From Niallia nealsonii (lineage in GTDB: Bacteria; Bacillota; Bacilli; Bacillales; Cytobacillaceae), in assembly GCF_002835805.1 (NCBI RefSeq), contig NZ_PISE01000009.1, positions 1-51,997 on the forward strand: DNA of 51,997 bases. Direction: 5' to 3'. Below, piece after piece: positions 31,097 through 39,370 of this stretch; position 1 is the first letter of the stretch; each line of letters begins with the position of its first letter. The notes beneath the pieces are model-generated. The model was not told where the DNA came from. It worked only from the letters and a program-made list of their open reading frames with translations, and did not search any database. The position numbers were made by a program, and so were the translations under genes.

Positions 31097-31861
31097 TTAT
31101 ATTATTTTTTCTAAAGATTGTCTTAATCTATAGATGGCCTTTGAATGGATTTGAGAAATTCTTGATGTCGAGAGATTCATAACTTGTCCGATTTCTGTTA
31201 AAGTCAACTCTTCCTTATAAAATAAACTGATGACCAATTGCTCTTTCTCATTTAATTGCTCAATCATCTCCGCCATTTCTTTAATTAATTCATCTTTTAC
31301 AATTTTCTCTTCTGGAATAGCTGTTTTATCATCTCGTATTGCATAGGTTGATCCTTCTTTTTCCTCTTGATCATTTAGCTGTTCATCAATAGAAAGTACA
31401 TTTGCAAAAAAATGTTCATTCATCGTCGTATACACTTCTTCTGGCGTAAGGTCCAATTCAGATGCAACTTCTTCAATTGTTATATTCCTCATTTTTTGCT
31501 GTTCCAGTTTTTCTATTGCCGCTTCAATCTTTTTGGACTTTTCTCTCGTGCCTCTTGAAAGCCAATCTTCTTTTCTTAATCCATCTATTATGCTGCCTCT
31601 TATCCGAAATGAAGCATATGTATCAAATTTCAAGTCTCTTTTTGGATCAAATTTTTTTAACGCATCATAAAGCCCCATCAAACCTAGACTATTTAGTTCT
31701 TCTTTTGAAACGCTTCTTGGAAGGCCTACAGATATTCTCTGAACATGAAAACTGACTAAAGGCATATATTTTTTAATTAAAACATTGCCTGCATCAGCAT
31801 CTCTTGTTTCACTCCATAAATTCCAGGCATTTTGATCTTCTGTTGTCAATTCATTGCCCAT
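31097..31861 (-). CDS. sigD: Flagellar/motility sigma factor SigD (sigma-28)
   Basis: Directs transcription of flagellin, autolysin and late chemotaxis genes. 254 residues, equal to B. subtilis SigD. Region 2 (LGLMGLYDALKKFDPKRDLKFDTYA read as adjoining motifs), region 3 and the region 4 helix-turn-helix (LTLTEIGQVMNLSTSRISQI) are complete. TAGGAGGAAATAGG precedes the ATG at 31861. Unlike in B. subtilis it is separated from cheD by a terminator and a 650-base gap, so it may have its own promoter. Confidence 0.97.
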   Translation of the reverse strand: MGNELTTEDQNAWNLWSETRDADAGNVLIKKYMPLVSFHVQRISVGLPRSVSKEELNSLGLMGLYDALKKFDPKRDLKFDTYASFRIRGSIIDGLRKEDWLSRGTREKSKKIEAAIEKLEQQKMRNITIEEVASELDLTPEEVYTTMNEHFFANVLSIDEQLNDQEEKEGSTYAIRDDKTAIPEEKIVKDELIKEMAEMIEQLNEKEQLVISLFYKEELTLTEIGQVMNLSTSRISQIHSKAIYRLRQSLEKII

Positions 31862-32479
31862 CCTATTTCCTCCTAACAAACAACATGTACCGCATCAGTT
31901 TATCCCTCTACTTTAGAAGAAGGCAGTCCATCAGATTTATATACCCTGTTCCCTTATTATAACCAAAAACTTTTTTGTTAGCTGTAAATCAACTCTATCT
32001 TTTTTCCCATTAACATCCACTATTTTATAGATTCATTACATATTACCTTGTCATCCAAACAGTACATTATTCCTAATATCATAACAAAAAATCAGCTAGC
32101 TTTACATTTTTTTCATTGATCTTGTTTTCAACTGATTAGTAGTTAGAGAAAATATCCCCTTGTTTTAGCCTAACAGTACACTGTTTCTATTCTATCAAAA
32201 GATTCAACATTAAACTGTATCAAAGCTATCTTTTTTTAGATTATATTAGTCCACTTAAATCTAGTAGCTCTGCTCCTCTCAAGACTTCACAACTCAAAAG
32301 ACAGACGTTTTCCATGAGCCTGAAAGTGTACGTTTTTGACTTTATCTACACTCTCCACCATTATAAATTGTTGTATTAATAATACGGAGAGCATCCAGCA
32401 ACAAAAAAAGGGAGTGTTCGTCAACAGCCTGATGAACAATTTATAATGGTGTTCTTTTTTAAACAGGAAAAATAAACCT
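31862..32479. other. Gene-free region between cheD and sigD
   Basis: About 620 bases with no convincing gene. It holds a perfect TATAAT on the minus strand (31956-31961) that could be a sigD -10, although no good -35 is found at 16-18 bases, and a 17-bp inverted repeat (32356-32451). A 67-codon minus-strand frame (32287-32490) crosses the inverted repeat and is not recognisable. Confidence 0.6.
32356..32451. repeat. 17-bp perfect inverted repeat, MITE-like
   Basis: CACCATTATAAATTGTT (32356-32372) and its exact complement (32435-32451) enclose 62 bases. The arms are AT-rich and there is no T tract of the right kind, so a terminator is unlikely. No clear target duplication flanks it. It could be a small non-autonomous element or an IS remnant. 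Confidence 0.5.
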
Positions 32480-32509
32480 AAAAAAACCATCCTCCAGCGA
32501 GAACGGTTT
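32480..32509 (-). terminator. Strong terminator after cheD
   Basis: ACCGTTCTC, loop GCTG, GAGGATGGT and then seven T on the minus strand, directly abutting the cheD stop. It should end most fla/che transcripts before sigD. Confidence 0.85.
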
Positions 32510-33007
32510 TTATAGAATACTTGTTCCTTTATTTACAGTTCGAATGGTTAACTGACAGTTTTCTGGGTTAAACTCAATCGTTCTGCCACTATTTCCTCCA
32601 ACATCTTCGGCAAAGATTTGAATATTTAATTGCTGCAATTCCTTTTTTACTGCTTTCACATTTCTAGGCCCTATTCTCATAATGTCAGTTGTTCCTGAAA
32701 ATTGAAACATTTGAGCTCCACCTGCAATTTTTGCTTTTAAAGCTGTTTTTTTAGCGCCTAACCCTTCTAGTTTTTTTACAAGGGCAATAATAGCTGTATC
32801 AGCAAATTTCGCTATATTTACTGGAGTCGTCTTCGATAAGGAGGAGTCTGGAAGCATAATATGAGCTAATCCTGCAACTCCTCTTAATTGATCGTACAAC
32901 ACTACTCCAACACAAGAACCTAAACCAGACGTTCTAATCAAATTCGGCACTTTTACCATGTTCATATCGGAAATACCCACTTTAACCACAGTTATTTGTT
33001 CAGTCAT
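32510..33007 (-). CDS. cheD: Chemotaxis receptor glutamine deamidase CheD
   Basis: Deamidates receptor glutamines and stimulates CheC. 165 residues. The catalytic triad is visible: C32 in GLGSCVGVVLYD, H49 in GLAHIMLP and a Thr in NIAKFADT. ATG chosen at 33007, seven bases after GGAGTG. It overlaps the end of cheC. Confidence 0.97.
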   Translation of the reverse strand: MTEQITVVKVGISDMNMVKVPNLIRTSGLGSCVGVVLYDQLRGVAGLAHIMLPDSSLSKTTPVNIAKFADTAIIALVKKLEGLGAKKTALKAKIAGGAQMFQFSGTTDIMRIGPRNVKAVKKELQQLNIQIFAEDVGGNSGRTIEFNPENCQLTIRTVNKGTSIL

Positions 33008-33641
33008 CAATAGTCACTCCAAGTGCCTTAAATATGGTATGGAAAGAATCTGGGTCGGGCAGTAAAAAAAAATGACCATTAACACTTTCGGATACACCTG
33101 TATTTTCTTCATTGATGGATGTATTAATAACAATCGCATAATCACTTACTTGCGACAATTCAATTAAACCATAGCTAACAATCGCACCAGCCATATCAAT
33201 GGCCAGTGCAGGTACAGATGGGTATAAAGACAAATTTGTAAAATCTGATAAAGACGATAAATAGGACCCAGACAAAATATTACCTAGCTCTTGCAGAGCT
33301 GACAAAGGCAATTCATCAAATGGAGGGTGTCGTAAATCGATTGATTCATCGCCAATCATGTCTTTAACAAAATTAGTTGCTTGCTCAATAGGCAGCATAA
33401 AAAACATGCTTCCAGAAACATCCCCTTCAATTCTCAAGAACACTCCTGCCACAATATTTTCGCTTCCACCAGCTAACTCCATAATTTCACCAAAAGATAC
33501 AATTTGGACATCTGGCACTTGCATATCAATTTTTTTATTTAGCATTTTTGATAAAGAAGTTGCAGCATGTCCTGCTCCAATATTACCAATTTCTTTTAAT
33601 ACATCCAGATGCAAGGATTGAATATTATCTATAAACGCCAT
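33000..33641 (-). CDS. cheC: CheY-P phosphatase CheC
   Basis: Dephosphorylates CheY-P and is regulated by CheD. 213 residues. Two CheC phosphatase helices with the E-x-x-N pattern are seen: VLKEIGNIGAGHAA near residue 15 and ALQELGNILSGSYL near 115. GAAGGATAACC precedes the ATG. Lies between cheW and cheD. Confidence 0.97.
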   Translation of the reverse strand: MAFIDNIQSLHLDVLKEIGNIGAGHAATSLSKMLNKKIDMQVPDVQIVSFGEIMELAGGSENIVAGVFLRIEGDVSGSMFFMLPIEQATNFVKDMIGDESIDLRHPPFDELPLSALQELGNILSGSYLSSLSDFTNLSLYPSVPALAIDMAGAIVSYGLIELSQVSDYAIVINTSINEENTGVSESVNGHFFLLPDPDSFHTIFKALGVTIDD

Positions 33642-33643
33642 GG

Positions 33644-34114
33644 TTATCCTTCACTTCTCATATAAGTTTTTAATACTTCCCTATCAAAAACTTTTTCTAG
33701 ATTCACAAGAATCAGCAATCTTTTTTCTAATTTTACAACACCATTTATATAATCTACTTCTGTGCCGAAAGCAGCTTCTGGAGATGGTTCAAATGTGTCC
33801 TCATAAACATCTACCACATCATTTGCACCATCTACAATTAATCCTACATCCATATCATTTAATGTGATGATAATAATGCGCGTTCGATCCGAATATTCTA
33901 GCTCATCAAGGGCAAATCTTAAACGAAGATCAATAATTGGTGTAACAACACCTCGAAGATTTATCACACCTTTCACAAATGGTGCGATATTTGGTATGCG
34001 TGTAATATGCATCATTTTTTCAATTGAACGAACTTGATGTACTGGGATTGCATACTCTTTTCCCTTTAGCTCAAAAATGATTAATTTTATATCTGTTGCA
34101 ACAGATTCTGCCAT
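33644..34114 (-). CDS. cheW: Chemotaxis adaptor protein CheW
   Basis: Couples receptors to CheA. 156 residues, the same as B. subtilis CheW, a single CheW domain with VKGVINLRGVVTPIIDLR. The ATG at 34114 has AAAGGG nine bases upstream; the earlier in-frame ATG has no room for a ribosome site. Confidence 0.97.
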   Translation of the reverse strand: MAESVATDIKLIIFELKGKEYAIPVHQVRSIEKMMHITRIPNIAPFVKGVINLRGVVTPIIDLRLRFALDELEYSDRTRIIIITLNDMDVGLIVDGANDVVDVYEDTFEPSPEAAFGTEVDYINGVVKLEKRLLILVNLEKVFDREVLKTYMRSEG

Positions 34115-34144
34115 TATTTTCATCCCTTTCTATCAGCCTATTAA

Positions 34145-36208
34145 CTATTTAATTAGTGCATTGCAATCAACAATTAATGCTACTTGACCATCTCCTAAAA
34201 TAGTAGCACCAGAAATAGCAAAGGCGTAAGAAAGATAGCTACCTAATGATTTAAGTACAACTTCTTGCTGGCCAATAAAGGAATCTACCACAAGAGCCGC
34301 TAATTTATCTCCTTTTCTTACAATAACTACGGAATAAAATTCATCTTCTTCTTTTGTTACTGGAACCTCAAATAAGTCTTTTAAGAATAAAAGTGGAACC
34401 ACTTTTCCCCGGAAATCAATGACGGTCTGATTATGTCCTTGCAATACATCCTCTTTATGCACAATCGCTGTTTCTATAATAGAAGAAAGAGGAACTGCAT
34501 ATTTTTCTGCTTGAATTTCAACTAACATGACAGAAATAATAGAAAGTGTTAATGGCAGCTGAATAGAAAATAAAGAACCTTTGCCTTCTTGTGATTCAAT
34601 TGTAATATTGCCGCCTAGCGCTTCAATAGTGCTTTTTACAACATCTAATCCGACGCCCCGCCCTGAAATATCAGAGATTTTATCAGCTGTTGAAAAGCCA
34701 GAAGCAAGAATTAATTCTGCTATCTGTGAATCTGTTAAACTATTAGCTGCTTCTTTTGAAATAATCCCTTTATTTAATGCTCTTTCTAAAACCTTCTTTT
34801 TATTTATCCCCGCACCATCATCTTCTAGCTCAATAAAAACATGATTCCCGCTATGGTATGCTCTTAATATTACAGTTCCTTCTTCATTTTTATTGTTTGC
34901 TCTGCGAATTTCTGGCGTTTCAATGCCATGGTCTAGAGCATTTCGAATAAGATGGACAAGTGGATCGCCTATTTCATCAATTACTGTCCGGTCTAACTCT
35001 GTTTCGGCTCCCACTATTTCTAAATTAATTTTTTTATTTAAATCTCTTGCAAGCTGGCGAACCATGCGTGGAAAGCGATTAAACACCGTTTCTACAGGAA
35101 CCATTCTCATATTTAAAATAATATTTTGCAGATCTCCTGTCGTACGAGACATTCTTTCTACCGTTTCATGAAGTTCTTGATCTTTTAAATCTTGAGAAAT
35201 TTGTTCCAGTCTTCCTCTATCAATCACTAATTCTTCAAATAAATTCATTAAGATATCTAGTCGTTCGATATTTACTCGAATTGTTTTGCTTGATTGTTTT
35301 GCAGAAACCACAGTTGCTGCTTTTTCTTCTTGATTATTTTCTTCCTGCTGATTTTGACTTTCAAAAGTATCTCTTGACTCACTCTCTGCTGCACCACTGC
35401 TTTGCAATGCAGAAATACTTTCTCTATTCACAATTGTTTCTTCTAAAAATACAACTGGTTTCACTTCTACATTGTCCACTTCAGAAACTTTCATAACTCG
35501 CGATTTAATCATGTCCGCTTCTTCTTTTGAAATAAATGTAATATTAAAATTATAATCAAATTTCTCTTCTTCTAACTCTTCCACAGAAGGATTAGCTTTA
35601 ATTACTTCACCTAGGCTTTCTAAAGCTTCAAATATCATAAATACTCTTACTGCCTTTAATAAACAATCTTGTCTTAAAGTAACGCTGATTTCATAAGGGA
35701 AAAATCCTTGTTCAAATGATTGCTTCATTACTGTTATTTCAAATTCATCATAGCTTGCAGCAGCATTTTTTTCTTCTATTGCAACACTTGCTGCAACTTC
35801 TTCTTCAGCGGCTACATCAAAGATAACTTCACCTTTCTCAATAGCAACCAATTTTTTGACTACGCTCTCTACATTTTTTTTCCCGTCTCCACCTGTTTCA
35901 ATCGATGCTATCATTGCCTCTAAATCATCTACTGCTAAAAAAATCACATCGAGTATTTCAGGAGTAAATGCAATTTTTTGGTTGCGAATTGCATCAAGAA
36001 CGTTCTCCATTTGATGAGTGAGACTTGCTAAATCTTCATATCCCATTGTTGCAGACATTCCTTTTAAAGTATGTGCAGAACGGAATATTTCATTTACTAT
36101 TTGAATATTTCCTGGATTTTTCTCCAATTCTAGCAAATGTTCATTGCATGCTTGTAAATGTTCCTTGCTTTCTTCGATAAAAACTTCTAAATATTGATTC
36201 ATCTCCAC
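34145..36208 (-). CDS. cheA: Chemotaxis histidine kinase CheA
   Basis: Sensor kinase that phosphorylates CheY and CheB. 687 residues. The Hpt domain carries H46 in SAHTLKGMSATMGY. A P2-like response-regulator-binding region covers about 145-260. Dimerisation (about 310-370) and HATPase domains follow with HLIRNALDHGIE, DDGAGI and GRGVGLDVV boxes. A CheW-like regulatory domain forms the C-terminus. A GTG at 36208 is chosen because the protein then begins MEMNQYLEVFIEES, as in B. subtilis, with AAGGGG about ten bases upstream. Confidence 0.97.
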   Translation of the reverse strand: MEMNQYLEVFIEESKEHLQACNEHLLELEKNPGNIQIVNEIFRSAHTLKGMSATMGYEDLASLTHQMENVLDAIRNQKIAFTPEILDVIFLAVDDLEAMIASIETGGDGKKNVESVVKKLVAIEKGEVIFDVAAEEEVAASVAIEEKNAAASYDEFEITVMKQSFEQGFFPYEISVTLRQDCLLKAVRVFMIFEALESLGEVIKANPSVEELEEEKFDYNFNITFISKEEADMIKSRVMKVSEVDNVEVKPVVFLEETIVNRESISALQSSGAAESESRDTFESQNQQEENNQEEKAATVVSAKQSSKTIRVNIERLDILMNLFEELVIDRGRLEQISQDLKDQELHETVERMSRTTGDLQNIILNMRMVPVETVFNRFPRMVRQLARDLNKKINLEIVGAETELDRTVIDEIGDPLVHLIRNALDHGIETPEIRRANNKNEEGTVILRAYHSGNHVFIELEDDGAGINKKKVLERALNKGIISKEAANSLTDSQIAELILASGFSTADKISDISGRGVGLDVVKSTIEALGGNITIESQEGKGSLFSIQLPLTLSIISVMLVEIQAEKYAVPLSSIIETAIVHKEDVLQGHNQTVIDFRGKVVPLLFLKDLFEVPVTKEEDEFYSVVIVRKGDKLAALVVDSFIGQQEVVLKSLGSYLSYAFAISGATILGDGQVALIVDCNALIK

Positions 36209-36228
36209 TTGCTTCACACCCCTTGGCG

Positions 36229-37335
36229 TTATACATATTTCATGATTGTCTCTGCAATACTTTCTACATTCTCGATATTATTAATATAATTAGTTGCAAT
36301 CGCAGCTTTTGGCATTCCAAATACAATTGAGGTTTCTTTTGATTCTGCAATTGCTTTTATTTCTCCCCGACTAGCTAATTCCACTAGACCATTTTTTCCA
36401 TCTGAGCCCATCCCAGTCATTATAACGGCAATTTTTTCATAATTATTGATCGTGCTTGCGGATTGAAACATAACATCCACAGACGGTCTGTGACCATTAA
36501 TTGGTTCAGTCTGATCAAGTTGAACAGCAATATTTCTGCCAATAGACTTTGCCTTTAAATGGAATCCACCAGGAGCAATATATGCTACACCTTTTTGAAT
36601 GATTTCTCCGTGAACAGCTTCCTTTACCGTTATCTCAGAAAGAGAGTCTAATCGGCTTGCAAGTGACTTTGTAAAATTTGGCGGCATATGCTGCACTATT
36701 AGTATAGCCGCATTAATATCTCTCGGCAGTTTGGTAATAACATGCTGAAGCGCCCTAGGTCCCCCTGTAGATGTTCCGATAAGTATAAGCTTTTGTTTAT
36801 TGCTGTTCCACTTTTCCGTAGAGAGAGACTTTTGACTTTGTTTCTCTTTATCTTTTGGTTCTATTTTACTATAGTTTCGTTGAGGAACAATAGTACTTTG
36901 TACCTCATTAGACAAATTTAAAATCGTTTTTACCTTTACCGAACTGGCAGAAACTACTTTATCCAATAATTCCTTTTTTACTTTATATAAATCAAGAGAA
37001 ATAGATCCAGATGGTTTTGCAATAAAATCAATGGCACCTATCTGCATAGCATGGAGGGTATTATCTGCCCCTTCAAGCGTTGTGCTAGAAAGCATAATAA
37101 CGGGAACCGGATTTTCTTCCATAATCCGTTTTAATGCAGAAATGCCATTAAGAACTGGCATTTCTACATCCAATGTTACAACATCAGGCTTTAGTTCTTT
37201 AATTTTCTTAATTCCGTCTTCACCGTTTCTTGCTGTACCAGCAACTGTAATGCGAGGATCTTCCGAAAGAAACTCAGTAATAAGCTTGCGCATAAATGCC
37301 GAATCATCCACTATTAACACTTTTATTTTTTCCAT
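36229..37335 (-). CDS. cheB: Receptor methylesterase/deamidase CheB
   Basis: Response-regulator methylesterase for adaptation. 368 residues. The receiver domain (1-120) has D10, D11 and phospho-acceptor D56 in VVTLDVEMP. The C-terminal methylesterase (about 180-365) has the Ser in GTSTGGP, the His in VQHMPPNF and the Asp in MTGMGSDG. A long polar linker joins them. Lies between flhG and cheA. Confidence 0.97.
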   Translation of the reverse strand: MEKIKVLIVDDSAFMRKLITEFLSEDPRITVAGTARNGEDGIKKIKELKPDVVTLDVEMPVLNGISALKRIMEENPVPVIMLSSTTLEGADNTLHAMQIGAIDFIAKPSGSISLDLYKVKKELLDKVVSASSVKVKTILNLSNEVQSTIVPQRNYSKIEPKDKEKQSQKSLSTEKWNSNKQKLILIGTSTGGPRALQHVITKLPRDINAAILIVQHMPPNFTKSLASRLDSLSEITVKEAVHGEIIQKGVAYIAPGGFHLKAKSIGRNIAVQLDQTEPINGHRPSVDVMFQSASTINNYEKIAVIMTGMGSDGKNGLVELASRGEIKAIAESKETSIVFGMPKAAIATNYINNIENVESIAETIMKYV

Positions 37336-37344
37336 GTTAACGCA

Positions 37345-38208
37345 CTACCTTTCAAACAGAAACCTCTTCAATTTTGTCACAAATGGAGGTTTATTTATTG
37401 TCGTTAGTTCAGAAAACTGTTGTTTACAATATCTATCGGCAATTTCAAACAATGCTTTAGCAGCTGTAGACTTTTCATTAAAGGAAACTAAAGGAATTTG
37501 ACTTCTAACGGCCTTTACGACACTGTGATCTTCAGGTATCATTCCTAGACACAATACTTCTTTTCCAAGAAAACGATTCAATACATTTTTTAGCTTCTCA
37601 AACGTTTCTATGCCGTCGGTACTTGTTATTGTTCGATTGATTATTAAATAAAAAGGCATATCCTTTTTATTTAAATAAATAAATTTCATCGCTGCATATG
37701 CGTCGGTTATGGACGTCGGTTCGGGTGTTGTAATAACCATTACTTCATCTGCAGAAAGAATAAATTTCAAAGAATCTGTGCTGATTCCTGCTCCCATATC
37801 GAACAGGACATAGTCATACATGCTTAATACATTTGTGAAATCATAAAAAAATTTTTCCAGACCTTTTTGCTCCATATGGACAAACTTAGTTAAACCAGAT
37901 CCACCTGCAATAAAATGAACTCCTTCTTTTCCTTGATTAATAATCTCTGATAAAGGCGTATTATTTTCAAAGTAATCAACAATGGTAGCATTTGTTTGTG
38001 TTCCCATTAAAATATCAATATTGCCCATTCCAATATCCATATCTACTAACAAAACAGAATGTCCCTTTTTTATTAATGAAAGGGCAAAATTAAGAGAAAA
38101 GTTAGATTTTCCAACTCCTCCCTTTCCACTCACAACAGCTATTGTTTTTTGCTGTCGAATACGTTGATGTTTAAATCTTTCACGTAAATTTGCAGCTTGA
38201 TCTGTCAT
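37345..38208 (-). CDS. flhG: Flagellar number regulator ATPase FlhG (YlxH)
   Basis: MinD/ParA-family ATPase that works with FlhF in flagellar placement. 287 residues. The deviant Walker A VVSGKGGVGKSNFSLN is at about residues 25-40, with LLVDMDIGMGNIDI and VLFDMGAGI downstream. An N-terminal extension with basic residues matches the FlhF-activating segment of the family. One base separates it from flhF. Confidence 0.96.
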   Translation of the reverse strand: MTDQAANLRERFKHQRIRQQKTIAVVSGKGGVGKSNFSLNFALSLIKKGHSVLLVDMDIGMGNIDILMGTQTNATIVDYFENNTPLSEIINQGKEGVHFIAGGSGLTKFVHMEQKGLEKFFYDFTNVLSMYDYVLFDMGAGISTDSLKFILSADEVMVITTPEPTSITDAYAAMKFIYLNKKDMPFYLIINRTITSTDGIETFEKLKNVLNRFLGKEVLCLGMIPEDHSVVKAVRSQIPLVSFNEKSTAAKALFEIADRYCKQQFSELTTINKPPFVTKLKRFLFER

Positions 38209-38209
38209 A

Positions 38210-39370
38210 TTATTCGACCTCGATTATCCTATTTACAATCTCGTGGGGGGCTGCTACAAGCATATCTTCTGGAACACTTTGTCCGGTTGTGATATATGCA
38301 ACGCCTTTTTTATATTTCATAATTAAATTTAGCATGCTCCCAATGGCAGATGTTTCATCTATTTTTGTAAAAATAAAATGATCAATACGTATAGTTGAAA
38401 ATTGCTGATAAATTACTTCCATGTCCCTTTGTTTTGCTGTTAAAGATAAAACAAGCAATGTTTCCATCTCTCTTTTATAATCGACCACTTTTTGCAAATC
38501 TTCAACATACTTTTGATTGCGGAAATTTCTTCCTGCTGTATCAATTAAAATAATATCGCACATAGCTAATTTTTTTGTGGCATTTTCAAAGTCTTCTAGG
38601 TTATAGCACACTTCTAAAGGAACATTTAAAATATTAGCATATGTTTTAAGCTGCTCAATCGCTGCAATCCGATACGTATCTGTTGTGATAAAACCAATTT
38701 TTTTCTGATGCTTTAGTATTAATTCTGCAGCCATTTTGGCTAATGTAGTAGTTTTTCCTACCCCTGTCGGTCCAATAACATTAACATATTTTTTGCTGTA
38801 GGTAATATCTCCAAAAGAGTATGGCGACAATTTTTCTAGCAGCATATCTCTTATCCATATTTTCACCTCTGCTGCTGTTTTATTGCCGCCTTCTGCATAC
38901 CACTTTTCCATAACATTTGCTAAAATAGTTTCCCTTATTTCTTTATCAATTTCTTGCTTTTCCAGTACATTTATCTCTTCAAGTACTACACTGGGTATAT
39001 GCAAATGATTTGCTGCATTTTTTTCAGATATTTCTTTTACAACACGACTTAGTTCATTCAGCTGCTTTAATACTTGATCTGGTTTCTCTACGCTTGAGTG
39101 TACTCTATTTTCCTTTGAATCGTTACTCTTAGCGACAAAATGAGAATGGGGAAGAGAGTTTATTTTATCTGTTTTCTTTTGAATTTTTTCTTGCTTCGTT
39201 TCCGGATCAATTGCCGCTAATACTTCAATATTTCTTTTTTTAAACACCCCTAAAAAGCCGCCTGTATAAATTACCTTTGAATGTAATATTACAGCTTCCG
39301 AACCTAGCTGCTCCCGTACTTGCTTCATCGCTTCTGGCATACTTGTTGCAATAAATTTTTTTATTTTCAA
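38210..39370 (-). CDS. flhF: SRP-type GTPase FlhF
   Basis: Flagellar positioning GTPase related to Ffh and FtsY. 386 residues. An N-terminal basic B domain (about 1-115) is followed by the NG domain, with P-loop VIGPTGVGKTTTLAKMA, LIDTAGRNFRNQ and FTKIDETSAIGS. It overlaps the flhA stop by four bases (ATGA). Confidence 0.97.
   Translation of the reverse strand: MKIKKFIATSMPEAMKQVREQLGSEAVILHSKVIYTGGFLGVFKKRNIEVLAAIDPETKQEKIQKKTDKINSLPHSHFVAKSNDSKENRVHSSVEKPDQVLKQLNELSRVVKEISEKNAANHLHIPSVVLEEINVLEKQEIDKEIRETILANVMEKWYAEGGNKTAAEVKIWIRDMLLEKLSPYSFGDITYSKKYVNVIGPTGVGKTTTLAKMAAELILKHQKKIGFITTDTYRIAAIEQLKTYANILNVPLEVCYNLEDFENATKKLAMCDIILIDTAGRNFRNQKYVEDLQKVVDYKREMETLLVLSLTAKQRDMEVIYQQFSTIRIDHFIFTKIDETSAIGSMLNLIMKYKKGVAYITTGQSVPEDMLVAAPHEIVNRIIEVE

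Noticed and set aside
32287-32490. 67-codon minus-strand frame upstream of sigD
   Set aside because: It crosses the cheD terminator and both arms of the inverted repeat; no ribosome site and no recognisable family. Its last 15 residues look protein-like, so a transposase remnant is not fully excluded.
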